Of a DNA stretch of 64,000 nt, positions 39,801 to 47,241 are shown piece by piece. The first letter of the stretch is position 1. The number at the start of each line of letters is the position of its first letter. The position numbers and the translations under genes were made by a program. Under the pieces are notes generated by a model. That model was given only the letters and a program-made list of their open reading frames with translations, searched no databases and had not been told where the DNA came from. Origin of the DNA: DATJPR01 sp963811705 (GTDB lineage Bacteria > Bacteroidota > Ignavibacteria > UBA10030 > UBA6906); contig CAWESL010000008.1 of assembly GCA_963811705.1 (NCBI GenBank), forward strand, positions 372,001-436,000, written 5' to 3'.

Positions 39801-41353
39801 GGGTACAGATGAGTTTGCTGGATCCCCTGATCCCGGCGTTCGACGAACTCTCCGGCATCATGCGCTGCCGGCTGACCATCTCCGGCACCCCGCGCAAACC
39901 GGCGTACAGCGGGTCCATGACGCTGGACGCCTGCGAGTTCCTCTTTGTGCCGAATGACATTCGCTATACGCTCAACGCCGTCCTGCAACCTGCCGGCGAA
40001 CGCATCCGGGTCATCGATGCCACGATCCGCAATGTCGCCGCGGACGAACGGCCGGGTCGGAAAGGGGAGATGCACGTTCGGGGAGATTTCGCCCTCCGGA
40101 ATTTCAAGCCGGGCGATTTCAACCTTGTCGGCGAAGGCTCCCTCCTGGTCGTCAAGGAGACAAGCCGACTCTCGGACCTTTCCCTGTACGGCAATCTCTT
40201 CATCGAAACGGGGCCCGGAGGTTTGCGGTTCACCGGGGAGGTTGACAATTCGCTCCTGCGCGGATACGTCATCACGTCCAACTCCAACCTGGTGTTTCCG
40301 CCGAGTGAGGCGACGATGACCCGGGAAGAGTCGCAGCTCTCCATTCCCCTGGTCTTCATCGATGATACCACCAAGGCGAGGCCGACCCTGGCCAGGACGG
40401 CACTGGCGGATTTCTTTGTCCCCGATTCCGTGCTCGGCAGGACCCCGGGCTCGACAGAGAACATCTCCACGAAATCGTTCATCGACGGCATCCATTATGA
40501 CCTCGACGTCGAGACAGTCGGGGGAAACACGCAGATTCGGATGATCTTCAACTCGATTACCAATGAGGAGCTTGTCGCGAACATCGACGGCCGGCTGAAC
40601 ATCACCGGCGACGGGACGCAATGGCTCGGCGATCTGACTGTGAGCCGCGCGTACTACAATTTCTTCAAGCGGTTCAATGCCGAGGGCACGCTGCATTTCC
40701 GCGGCAACGTCATGAATCCGGAGCTCGAGCTCCAGGCGACCTACCAGGGCACGCGTTCGGATACTTCGGGGAAGGGCTCGGAAAACGTCATCGCAACGTT
40801 CAAGATCACCGGGACACGGCTGGAACCGAAAGTCGACATTTCGATGACCATCAACGGCGAAGACTATTATACTTACCACGGTCCGAAATCGAACGACGTC
40901 CGCAACGACGCGATCGAATTCATCCTGTACGGCAACTTCCCGCTGAGCTCAACCCAGCGCACCAACGCCGGATCGGACATCGGCTCGGCCGTCTCCAGCT
41001 CTCTGGTGACTGGCGCGGGCTCGCTGCTGACAGGCGCGTTGTCGGAGTTCCTCAGGAACCAGACCAAGATCATCGACAAGGTGGAGCTGAATGTCGATCC
41101 CAAAGGAACCGACATCCGGCTCAGCGGCACGGCATGGAACGGTCTCTGGCAGTACGGAGGAAAGATCCTGGATAATCCGTTCAGCAACGCGAACTTCTCC
41201 ATCCAGTATTCGTTCGGCAGCATTCTCAACAACCCGTCGCTCCGGAATCTGATGTTCGAACTCGAGCGGAAGGTCGAATTGAATCCGCTGTCCCCTACCA
41301 ACGACCTCAAAGCGGTGAACTCGGCCCGGCTGTTTTATCGTTTCTCATTTTAG
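36836..41353 (+). CDS. TamB/AsmA-superfamily inter-membrane bridge protein (DUF490)
   Basis: The 1505-residue protein has one N-terminal membrane helix (about 7-30) and then a very long, repetitive beta-strand domain, expected to form a hydrophobic groove across the periplasm. The C-terminal 350 residues hold the DUF490/TamB core (TVSRAYYNFFKRF, GTLHFRGNVMNPELEL, then FILYGNFPLSSTQR and a terminal barrel-like strand region). TamB-like proteins help move phospholipids to the outer membrane and assist barrel assembly. The start is GTG 36836 with GGGAGG upstream. It belongs to the heptose cluster, in line with outer-membrane construction. A 570-residue antisense frame within it is a high-GC shadow. 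Confidence 0.9.
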   Translation: MRNILRFALFGVVILLVLTVVLVAITQTQYFRDYLRYNLLPQYADSVFQADVRIGPITGNLAAGFTVDSVSLLVQNEPAMSVQRIDFQYNLLGVFGRSVSINSLTLVRPEIRIHRLADGSWNTSHLLRPVSPDTTPARPFAWTILVKRLEIQDGVVALVDSLGMREADDTLTERRHDFTARNINALLVARIAPEEKYVNIQRLNGRDIARNVDLLNLTGEVTVTPESAVIKNLSIVTGRSSVRLSASLGNVDILKGIDLAGLEHKPTTVALQGAPIDLRELQDLVPGLGFLNGDVTVDLDATGEFGKLALHRLDLTTRHTKLKWKGSIYNLHKPEDLALSVRLTEGTIEPGDVVDLMPSFDLPDFRSLGVTTLTLDFDGRPLDFRTKFEFNSSAGKINSDLALKIGGPSALRYQGDITCADFNPSLLFDDQRLKGDINATAHIEGEGVSLDRLASRFQLTFAKSEFRDLSVPASELTIDAHQRLLTLNGSLGLGEMLSTIAVKLDRHTPSNPAFTVDASINHLNLASIAHDENYESDITAKLNVDGHGLSWATLGGNALLDLSSSRYRGYNLSSGAIHVLLDQSDGRAKRLSINSPVADMSLSGAFNLEWLTRLVNFEVQNLKSAINAKFRFLDSSLAPSINRRALDALGKSLASQKDTTNLRYTVTVKDLEPIAAIAGRSSFRGEGMLHGTIRGSLNDIALDGNLDTKYFFLGTVEKGFLLQNAAVEFALDHLQPVNPLHTAMMHVRANAERMNVNHTTLDSLSAEVFYQNEFARYSSRAIANGELRGSVDGNARVTDAGIAARIDSLDFSYKGYSWKADSAAAFTLTASEASLNGLILRHDSSTVRFSGSLGSGQAFAADVAADRMNLADLQVLRESREHRSGDDLVQGGASLTLQCRGTLGAPRMTGTLRATGLAFKRIPFGNLSAELRYADTLMHVTLMGGSLGASGGVDSAITIRGTLPINLAFTPVDELLPDRAMDLVVLSRGVQMSLLDPLIPAFDELSGIMRCRLTISGTPRKPAYSGSMTLDACEFLFVPNDIRYTLNAVLQPAGERIRVIDATIRNVAADERPGRKGEMHVRGDFALRNFKPGDFNLVGEGSLLVVKETSRLSDLSLYGNLFIETGPGGLRFTGEVDNSLLRGYVITSNSNLVFPPSEATMTREESQLSIPLVFIDDTTKARPTLARTALADFFVPDSVLGRTPGSTENISTKSFIDGIHYDLDVETVGGNTQIRMIFNSITNEELVANIDGRLNITGDGTQWLGDLTVSRAYYNFFKRFNAEGTLHFRGNVMNPELELQATYQGTRSDTSGKGSENVIATFKITGTRLEPKVDISMTINGEDYYTYHGPKSNDVRNDAIEFILYGNFPLSSTQRTNAGSDIGSAVSSSLVTGAGSLLTGALSEFLRNQTKIIDKVELNVDPKGTDIRLSGTAWNGLWQYGGKILDNPFSNANFSIQYSFGSILNNPSLRNLMFELERKVELNPLSPTNDLKAVNSARLFYRFSF

Positions 41354-41393
41354 GGTCGCCTGCGTCCCCCCTCTCCTTTTGCGCGATGGGGAG

Positions 41394-43613
41394 ATGGGGA
41401 GAGTGGGTGGCCTGAACGAACATTTGTCCGTCGCAACGCACGCAACGTGTGGAGGCCGTATCTCAACCATCAAGAAACGCATCCTTTCCTATCTCTCGGC
41501 CAACCCCGGAGAAAAGGTCTCGCTCAAGGACCTCTCGAAGCATCTTCGTACGAAGGCGAAGGACGACTACGCGAATTTGCGATCGACCGTCGAAGACCTG
41601 GTTCGGTCGGGGGCTCTCGAAAAAGACGACCGGGGCCGCATTGCCTACGCAACGCGCAAAAAGACCTCGGGAAAGTCCTCGCGGATCGAAGGGACCTTCA
41701 GGGTCTCGCGGCGCGATGGCGCCTATGTTGAAATCCCCGGGTCGGGGGAGAAAATCGCCATCGGTCCCAAGTTCACCCGTACGGCCATCGACGGAGATAC
41801 TGTTGCGGTCGTTCCGTTCGCCGCCTCGCCGCGGCAACGCGGGTCGAACGAGGAACCCCGCGCTGAGGGTGAGGTTGTCGGTGTCGTGCAGCAGAGCTCG
41901 CGCAAGGTCATCGGAACCCTGCAGATCGGAACCCGTTTCGCGTTTGTCGTCCCCGATGACAACCGCCTTCCGAGGGATATCTATATCCCGAAGGAAGAAT
42001 TGCTCGGCGCTTCGGATGGCGACAAGGTCGTGGTACAGCTCAGGCCCTGGGAAGACGAGCATCTGAATCCGGAAGGGACGGTCGTTGAAGTCCTTGGTCC
42101 GGCAGGTGAGGCCCGCGCGGAAGTGCTGAGTGTCGCCCGCAACTTCGATCTTCCGGCCAGCTTCCCGCGGGAGGCGGACGCCGAGGCCGCTGCATTCCCG
42201 GATGCCATTGCCGGAGAAGACCTGGAAGGAAGGGTCGATCTGCGAAACCTCGTCTGCGTGACGATCGATCCGGAGGACGCCAAGGACTTTGACGATGCGG
42301 TGTCGATCGAGGAGGTCGACGGCATGGCGCGGATCGGCGTGCACATCGCCGATGTCAGCCACTACGTCCGCGAAGGAACAGCGCTCGATCGGGAGGCCTA
42401 TGCCCGCGGAACAAGCGTGTACCTCGTCAATGAAGTCATCCCGATGTTGCCGGAGCGTCTCTCGAACAATCTGTGCAGCCTCCGGCCTCAGGAGGACCGG
42501 CTTACGTACAGCGTCATCATGGATGTCAGCCACGACGGGGCGGTGAAGCGGTATCGCATTGTCAAGAGCGTGATCCGGAGCCGCCGGCGATTTTCCTATG
42601 AAGAGGTCCAGCGCATTCTCGATGCGCGGAAAGGCGACTACGCTGAACAACTCCTTTCGCTCTGGAAGACCGCGCAGATCCTCTTGAAGAAGCGCCGCGC
42701 GGACGGCAGCCTGGATTTTGAAACCGCCGAATCGAAGTTCCGGTTTGACGCCGAAGGGCTGCCGACCGAGATCATCAGAAAGGTCCAGCTCGATTCGAAT
42801 CGGCTGATCGAAGAGTGCATGCTGCTTGCGAACAAGACGGTTGCTGCGCATATCGGTGCCCGAAAAAAGGAGTCCGAGGTCAAGCCGTTTCTCTATCGCG
42901 TGCACGACTTGCCCGACCCCGACCGGATGAAGGACCTGGCGCAGTTCGTGAAGCAGTTCGGGTTCTCCCTGGAGGCAAAAAGCGGGGTAACGGCAAAGGA
43001 GCTTCAGAAGCTTCTTGCGAAGGCGGAAGGATCCGAGGTCGAGAACGTCATCAACGACGTCGCGATTAGGGCGATGGCGAAGGCAGTGTATTCAGATCAC
43101 AACATCGGGCATTTCGGTCTGGCATTCACGCACTACACCCACTTCACCTCTCCGATCCGTCGCTACCCCGATCTGGTCGTACACCGGTTGCTGCGTGCGT
43201 ATGAGCGGGGGGTCGATGCGGCGGAGCTCAATCGCATCCGGGCCGCACTACCCGAAATCGGTCGACAAACGTCGGATCGCGAGCGTGTCGCGATGGAAGC
43301 GGAACGGATGTCCGTGCGTGTGATGCAGGTCGAGTATATGAAACGGCATGTGGGCGACGAATTTGACGGGGTCATCGTCGGGGTGACGAAGTTCGGGCTG
43401 TTCGTCGAGATCAACGACCTCCTTGTCGAGGGATTGATCCACATCAGCGACCTGGCCGACGACTACTATGTGTACGACGAAAAGCAATACTCGCTCCGGG
43501 GGCGATCGAGGGGGAGGACCTATCGGCTGGGGGATGCGGTCAAGGTGAGCGTGCGGGGGGTGAACCCGGAGGAGCACCGGGTCCAATTCGTGCTTGCGCA
43601 ACGCGGACGTTAG
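41394..43613 (+). CDS. rnr: Ribonuclease R (RNB-family 3'-5' exonuclease)
   Basis: RNase R degrades structured RNA from the 3' end. The roughly 739-residue protein has an N-terminal winged-helix region, cold-shock domains, the RNB catalytic domain and a C-terminal S1 domain (DEFDGVIVGVTKFGLFVEIND). The metal-binding aspartates are in the TIDPEDAKDFDDAVS stretch near 42264-42309, and the GHFGLAFTHYTHFTSPIRRYPDL block is intact. The start is uncertain: TTG 41379, ATG 41394 and GTG 41403 are in frame, and homology begins only near base 41460. It converges with a MerR gene and their stop codons overlap by four bases. Confidence 0.95.
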   Translation: MGRVGGLNEHLSVATHATCGGRISTIKKRILSYLSANPGEKVSLKDLSKHLRTKAKDDYANLRSTVEDLVRSGALEKDDRGRIAYATRKKTSGKSSRIEGTFRVSRRDGAYVEIPGSGEKIAIGPKFTRTAIDGDTVAVVPFAASPRQRGSNEEPRAEGEVVGVVQQSSRKVIGTLQIGTRFAFVVPDDNRLPRDIYIPKEELLGASDGDKVVVQLRPWEDEHLNPEGTVVEVLGPAGEARAEVLSVARNFDLPASFPREADAEAAAFPDAIAGEDLEGRVDLRNLVCVTIDPEDAKDFDDAVSIEEVDGMARIGVHIADVSHYVREGTALDREAYARGTSVYLVNEVIPMLPERLSNNLCSLRPQEDRLTYSVIMDVSHDGAVKRYRIVKSVIRSRRRFSYEEVQRILDARKGDYAEQLLSLWKTAQILLKKRRADGSLDFETAESKFRFDAEGLPTEIIRKVQLDSNRLIEECMLLANKTVAAHIGARKKESEVKPFLYRVHDLPDPDRMKDLAQFVKQFGFSLEAKSGVTAKELQKLLAKAEGSEVENVINDVAIRAMAKAVYSDHNIGHFGLAFTHYTHFTSPIRRYPDLVVHRLLRAYERGVDAAELNRIRAALPEIGRQTSDRERVAMEAERMSVRVMQVEYMKRHVGDEFDGVIVGVTKFGLFVEINDLLVEGLIHISDLADDYYVYDEKQYSLRGRSRGRTYRLGDAVKVSVRGVNPEEHRVQFVLAQRGR

Positions 43614-43993
43614 TCCATTTTCTTGAGGAGATCTTCGAGGAACGCCTTCAGCTCGAGGACGTCCTCACGCAACTGCGGGTCCTTGATCTTCTGCCGCTGC
43701 CTCGGCTGCTCGATCAATTCAAGCTGTTCTCCGGTATCGCCTTCGGGGGTGTACGTCTTGAGCACCTGTTTGGCCCCCTCTATAGTATACCGTTCGTCGC
43801 GAAGGAGCTTCTTGATATAGAGGATGAGCTTGATATCGCGGTTGGTGTAGATTCGGTTCCCGGCGCGGTTCTTCGACGGCTTCAGATTGTCGAATTCCGA
43901 CTCCCAGTAGCGAAGGACATACTGCTCGAGGTCGGTAATCTTGCTGACTTCGCTGATGGAATAGTAGAGCTTTTTGATGGAGAGCGGTTTCAT
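43610..43993 (-). CDS. MerR-family transcriptional regulator
   Basis: The 127-residue protein begins MKPLSIKKLYYSISEVSK with a winged-helix of MerR type (LRYWESEFDNLKPSKNRAGNRIYTNRDIKLILYIKKLL), followed by a coiled helix and an acidic/lysine tail. There is no cysteine cluster, so it is not a metal sensor, and the effector domain is minimal. The promoter at 44026-44054 shows that the start must lie downstream of the long open frame, supporting ATG 43993. Proteins like this in FCB genomes (sometimes described near ribosome or translation genes) lack a known effector. Target unknown. Confidence 0.88.
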   Translation of the reverse strand: MKPLSIKKLYYSISEVSKITDLEQYVLRYWESEFDNLKPSKNRAGNRIYTNRDIKLILYIKKLLRDERYTIEGAKQVLKTYTPEGDTGEQLELIEQPRQRQKIKDPQLREDVLELKAFLEDLLKKMD

Positions 43994-44025
43994 GCGCCCG
44001 ATGCGGGAAGTGCGTAGATGCAGCA

Positions 44026-44054
44026 ATGATAGCGATTGGGCGGAGAAGAATCAA
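44026..44054 (-). promoter_or_regulatory. Candidate promoter of the MerR gene
   Basis: On the minus strand TTGATT and TATCAT are separated by 17 bases, with start expected near 44019. Confidence 0.65.
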
Positions 44055-44131
44055 GATCGGTCGAACCCATCGGCCGAGAAGATGGCGGCCAAGCCCTCTT
44101 GTCCCTCTCGTCCGGGGGGTGAGTTTGAGAA

Positions 44132-45253
44132 CTACCCTCCCAACTGTGCGCCCACCACATGTCCGATGGCATAGGTCACCGCGGCGGCAGTAAGACTGAT
44201 GATGATCATGCGGGTGCCGGACCAGAGGACGGATTTTCCCGTGAAAAGGGTGATTGCAGCCCCGAGGAGGAAGAGTCCGATCGAGCTGCTGACCAGGCTC
44301 GTCACGACAGCCGACGCGCCGGTGAGAAAGAAAAACGGTGACACCGGTATCGCCGCGCCCACGGCGAACAGGAGAAAGGACGCAATGGCGGCCTCCCAGG
44401 CCGACCCGCCGAGCTCCTTCGGGTCAACACCGAGTTCATCCCTGACCAGGGCGTCGAGCGCAGTGTTCTTGTTTGCCATGATGCGTTCCGCCATCTTTCG
44501 CGCTTCCGCAACCTCCAGTCCCCGGGCCTGGTAGATGAGCGTCAACTCTTCGACTTCTTCATCCGGCATGTGCTCGATTTCTTCCTTCTCCGTTGCGATT
44601 TGCTTTTCGTAGAGTTCGCGCGAGCTTTGCACAGAGATCCACTCCCCGAGCGCCATCGAGATCGCGCCTGCGAGCAGACCCGCGAGGCCCGTGATCAGAA
44701 TGTTGTGCTGCGACAGCGCCGCGCCGGCGACACCCATGACAAGGCTGAGGTTGGAAACCAGTCCGTCGTTCGCGCCGAGCACAGCCGCGCGGAGGGCGTT
44801 GCCGCCCGCAGAACGGTGTCGTCCTTCCAATTGTGCGAGCGCACTTCCCTCCATGCCGGCGGCCTTGATCCCGATCTGCTGAAAGAACAGGGCATGGGAC
44901 CGTTCCGAAGGTGCGATGGCAGCCATGTCCGGATGGTTCTTGTACGTTGTGGCGACGTCGTCTTCAGTTGCTGCAAGTGCAGGGAGGATAAGTTCCACGC
45001 CGAAATGCCGCGCGATCCAGCCGAGGACTCTCGTCCGCAGCGACGTCCGCGGCGGCGGAACCGGGGCGCCGGCTTCCACCAACTTCTTTTCGAAGAGACC
45101 GATATGCCGTTCCTCCGTCTCTGCGAGGTGTCGATAGACCGACGCAATATTCGCGCTCTTCTCCGTCTCCGCCATGATCCGGTACAATGCGGCGCTGTTG
45201 CGTTCGTCTTCCAATGCCGATCGGAATCGTTTAATATCGTCTGCCGTTGCCAT
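44132..45253 (-). CDS. Ferritin-like/VIT1 (CCC1) fusion, predicted iron or manganese transporter
   Basis: The 373-residue protein has an N-terminal ferritin-like di-iron domain of about 140 residues with ExxH motifs (LEDERNSAALYRIM, ETEERHIGLFEKKL) and a C-terminal VIT1/CCC1 transporter with five membrane segments (AAVLGANDGLVSNLSLVMGVAGA, ISMALGEWISVQSSRELY). The cytoplasmic metal-binding helix between segments two and three (about 220-265) is rich in Glu and His. The architecture matches MbfA-type membrane-bound ferritins that export iron from the cytoplasm. It stands alone, separated from the next upstream gene by a terminator. Confidence 0.9.
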   Translation of the reverse strand: MATADDIKRFRSALEDERNSAALYRIMAETEKSANIASVYRHLAETEERHIGLFEKKLVEAGAPVPPPRTSLRTRVLGWIARHFGVELILPALAATEDDVATTYKNHPDMAAIAPSERSHALFFQQIGIKAAGMEGSALAQLEGRHRSAGGNALRAAVLGANDGLVSNLSLVMGVAGAALSQHNILITGLAGLLAGAISMALGEWISVQSSRELYEKQIATEKEEIEHMPDEEVEELTLIYQARGLEVAEARKMAERIMANKNTALDALVRDELGVDPKELGGSAWEAAIASFLLFAVGAAIPVSPFFFLTGASAVVTSLVSSSIGLFLLGAAITLFTGKSVLWSGTRMIIISLTAAAVTYAIGHVVGAQLGG

Positions 45254-45274
45254 GAGTCACCCGGATTGAAGTCG

Positions 45275-45308
45275 AAAGGGCGACGTCCCCGCTTGGAGAG
45301 TCGCCCTT
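45275..45308 (-). terminator. Terminator of the CpoB-like gene
   Basis: The minus-strand stem AAGGGCGAC / GTCGCCCTT is followed by TTTCGAC, a short T tract. Confidence 0.6.
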
Positions 45309-45342
45309 GATGCATAGCGTTCGAACAACACGCGGCATGTCC

Positions 45343-46080
45343 TTACTTGGCAATTCCCAGCCGCGCCTTTGCATGCGTCGCGGCCGGCGACGTCGGCCAG
45401 CTGTTGACGAGGTCGTTCCAGATCTTCTTCGCGTCTGCGGTTTTCCCTTCGGCCGCATAGCTGTTCCCGAGCATCAACATCGCATCCGTCGTCTTATCTG
45501 ACGTCTTCATATCAAGGACGGTCTGGAATTCCGCCGAAGCGAGGTCATACTTTTTCTTGGCATAGTAGCATTCGCCGAGCCAGTAGTGGCAATTGTCTGC
45601 GAGATCCGTCCGGATCCCGTGACTGAGAAGGTCCTGGAACTGTTGAATGGCAGTATCGTACTCGTGCTTTCGCGCGGTCTCCAATGCCGTCTCGTAGGCA
45701 GTCCGCATGTCAGTCGAGTTGGGGTTCGACGGCTGCGCCATTGCGGGTTCCGCCGCCGGTTGCGTGGGCTGGGAGGGCTGAGCCTGCGCTTGTGTCGGGG
45801 TCGCGGGTGTTGCTGCCCTGGCAGCCGCGAGTTGGGACTCGAGGAACGATACACGCGCCGACAATGCCCGGTTTTCGCTTGAAAGGGCGTTGACCTGATC
45901 CCGGAGCTGTTGATTTGCCATCGCAAGAGAGTCCTGCGGTGCAGGTGCCATTTCCGTGGTGGCCGGAGGGACGGCCTCCTGTCCTTCTCCACCCGTTTCC
46001 GAGGAACTGCCGCATCCCGACATGACCAGGACCAAGGCGTTCGCAAGAAGAAGAGCGATCAGGGATCGGTATCGTGTCAT
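45343..46080 (-). CDS. CpoB/YbgF-like TPR lipoprotein
   Basis: The 245-residue protein has a signal peptide with lipobox LVMSGC, a low-complexity linker, and a coiled coil (QLRDQVNALSSENRALSARVSFLESQLAAA) predicted to trimerise. A Pro/Ala/Gln-rich linker then leads to a TPR domain (about 130-245, three repeats, with HYWLGECYYAKKKYDLASAEF). This is the layout of CpoB (YbgF), which coordinates outer-membrane constriction and peptidoglycan synthesis with Tol-Pal. No tol or pal gene is adjacent. It has an almost ideal promoter and its own terminator, so it is expressed singly. Confidence 0.85.
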   Translation of the reverse strand: MTRYRSLIALLLANALVLVMSGCGSSSETGGEGQEAVPPATTEMAPAPQDSLAMANQQLRDQVNALSSENRALSARVSFLESQLAAARAATPATPTQAQAQPSQPTQPAAEPAMAQPSNPNSTDMRTAYETALETARKHEYDTAIQQFQDLLSHGIRTDLADNCHYWLGECYYAKKKYDLASAEFQTVLDMKTSDKTTDAMLMLGNSYAAEGKTADAKKIWNDLVNSWPTSPAATHAKARLGIAK

Positions 46081-46124
46081 GGTTCAAGCTCCATTCTGAG
46101 GACGTGTAGTGAGAGGGCCGGATC

Positions 46125-46153
46125 AATGTATCAAGGGATCGGTGTATTGTCAA
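46125..46153 (-). promoter_or_regulatory. Candidate promoter of the CpoB-like gene
   Basis: On the minus strand a consensus TTGACA and TACATT are separated by 17 bases. Confidence 0.78.
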
Positions 46154-46201
46154 GGTAGCGCTGCAGAAATCTCCCCGGCGGTGTGACACCCATCTTCCGG
46201 A

Positions 46202-47122
46202 TTACCTCCGGCCGTGGCGCTCACACAGAGCGAGGGCCGCGGCGATACGCTGACAAATCCGTTCCACGAGCGAATCCGGGACGCCGTCGCAATGCCTGGA
46301 TTGGACCCGCATGTCGCAAATATCGTTGACGTAGTCCACGGTGACGAAGCGATGGTCGGGAGTGATGGCGATTTCCGTCGAGAAAAAGTCCAGGCCGCAG
46401 ACATCCTTGATCTTGCCGGTGATCACGGTGAGATTGTCGAGGGAGAACTGGTCACGCTCGGACACGGTGACCGGGGCGTACCGGTGTGTGTCATCGTCCC
46501 ACCAGCACGGAACGATCAGTCCGAACACATGAAAGACCCTGAACCAGGCCTTCCGTTCGCCCATGCGGCAAGATTGGATCTTCTCCTGCAGAAGATACTT
46601 GTCGTTCCGATTGTGCTGTCGGGATTCGATGATGTCCTTCAGGGTCTCCGCGCCGAGGATGACGCCGGTTCCGCCTCCTGTGGTATTCGCCGGCTTGATA
46701 ATGAACGGCCGGCCCAGTCTGCGGAGATCGGTCAGGGTGAGTTCGACGTCGCGCTTCTTATTGTACGGCGAGATGATGATCGTATACGGGACCTCGATTC
46801 CCTTGCTGAGGAATTCGAGGTGCATGGTCGCCTTGTCATTGGCGTGGATGATCGCCTCCGGCGGGTTGATAAAATACGACGGGGTCTTCCGGATCACGCG
46901 GGAGAAATGCTGGAAGTCCTCGCTCGCGTCGCCGGCGCGATCAAGGAAGGCGCCGAAGGCAAGTTCTCCACGCTGAACTTTGCGCGCGGTCTCGAGGGTG
47001 TTATGGTGTGAGATGGAATAAAATCGCATCTGCCGGGCATGCGTTTCATGTTCCAGCAGACGGAGAAAGTCCCGATCGAACTCCCAATCCCACGCCACCG
47101 CAAGATGGTAGAATTCGTTCAT
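46202..47122 (-). CDS. ATP-grasp family protein of unknown substrate
   Basis: This protein of about 306 residues starts MNEFYHLAVAWDWEFDRDF and contains the ATP-grasp core: the lysine-bearing strand RPFIIKPANTTGGGTGVIL, the strand KYLLQEKIQS and the metal-binding FSTEIAITPDHRFVTVDYVND. Enzymes of this fold join a carboxylate to an amine or thiol through an acyl phosphate. The N-terminal 110 residues do not resemble a family I can name. The promoter's -35 box coincides with the longer TTG start, so ATG 47122 is preferred. It is transcribed away from the TPR operon, and its promoter is separated from that one by only six bases. Confidence 0.75.
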   Translation of the reverse strand: MNEFYHLAVAWDWEFDRDFLRLLEHETHARQMRFYSISHHNTLETARKVQRGELAFGAFLDRAGDASEDFQHFSRVIRKTPSYFINPPEAIIHANDKATMHLEFLSKGIEVPYTIIISPYNKKRDVELTLTDLRRLGRPFIIKPANTTGGGTGVILGAETLKDIIESRQHNRNDKYLLQEKIQSCRMGERKAWFRVFHVFGLIVPCWWDDDTHRYAPVTVSERDQFSLDNLTVITGKIKDVCGLDFFSTEIAITPDHRFVTVDYVNDICDMRVQSRHCDGVPDSLVERICQRIAAALALCERHGRR

Positions 47123-47153
47123 GACAGGAAGGAAACCGTAGACGGTTAGCCGC

Positions 47154-47182
47154 ACGTTACACAAAAGAGGAGAGGATATCAA
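47154..47182 (-). promoter_or_regulatory. Candidate promoter of the ATP-grasp gene
   Basis: On the minus strand TTGATA and TAACGT are separated by 17 bases, with start near 47147, about 25 bases before ATG 47122. Confidence 0.5.
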
Positions 47183-47188
47183 GTCAGC

Positions 47189-47217
47189 TTGTTATTCAAT
47201 CCTTGATATGGTATATT
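47189..47217 (+). promoter_or_regulatory. Candidate promoter of the TPR/DUF4292/EnvC/CHASE2 operon
   Basis: TTGTTA and TATATT are separated by 17 bases. Start is expected near 47224; the GTG at 47242 follows with AGAGGGG in between. Confidence 0.72.
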
Positions 47218-47241
47218 TTTTGCAAAGAGGGGATTATCTCT

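Noticed and set aside
39167..40879. A 570-residue minus-strand frame inside the TamB-like gene
   Set aside because: High-GC antisense frames are common here. The plus strand carries a clear DUF490 protein, and the antisense product has no domain or ribosome site.
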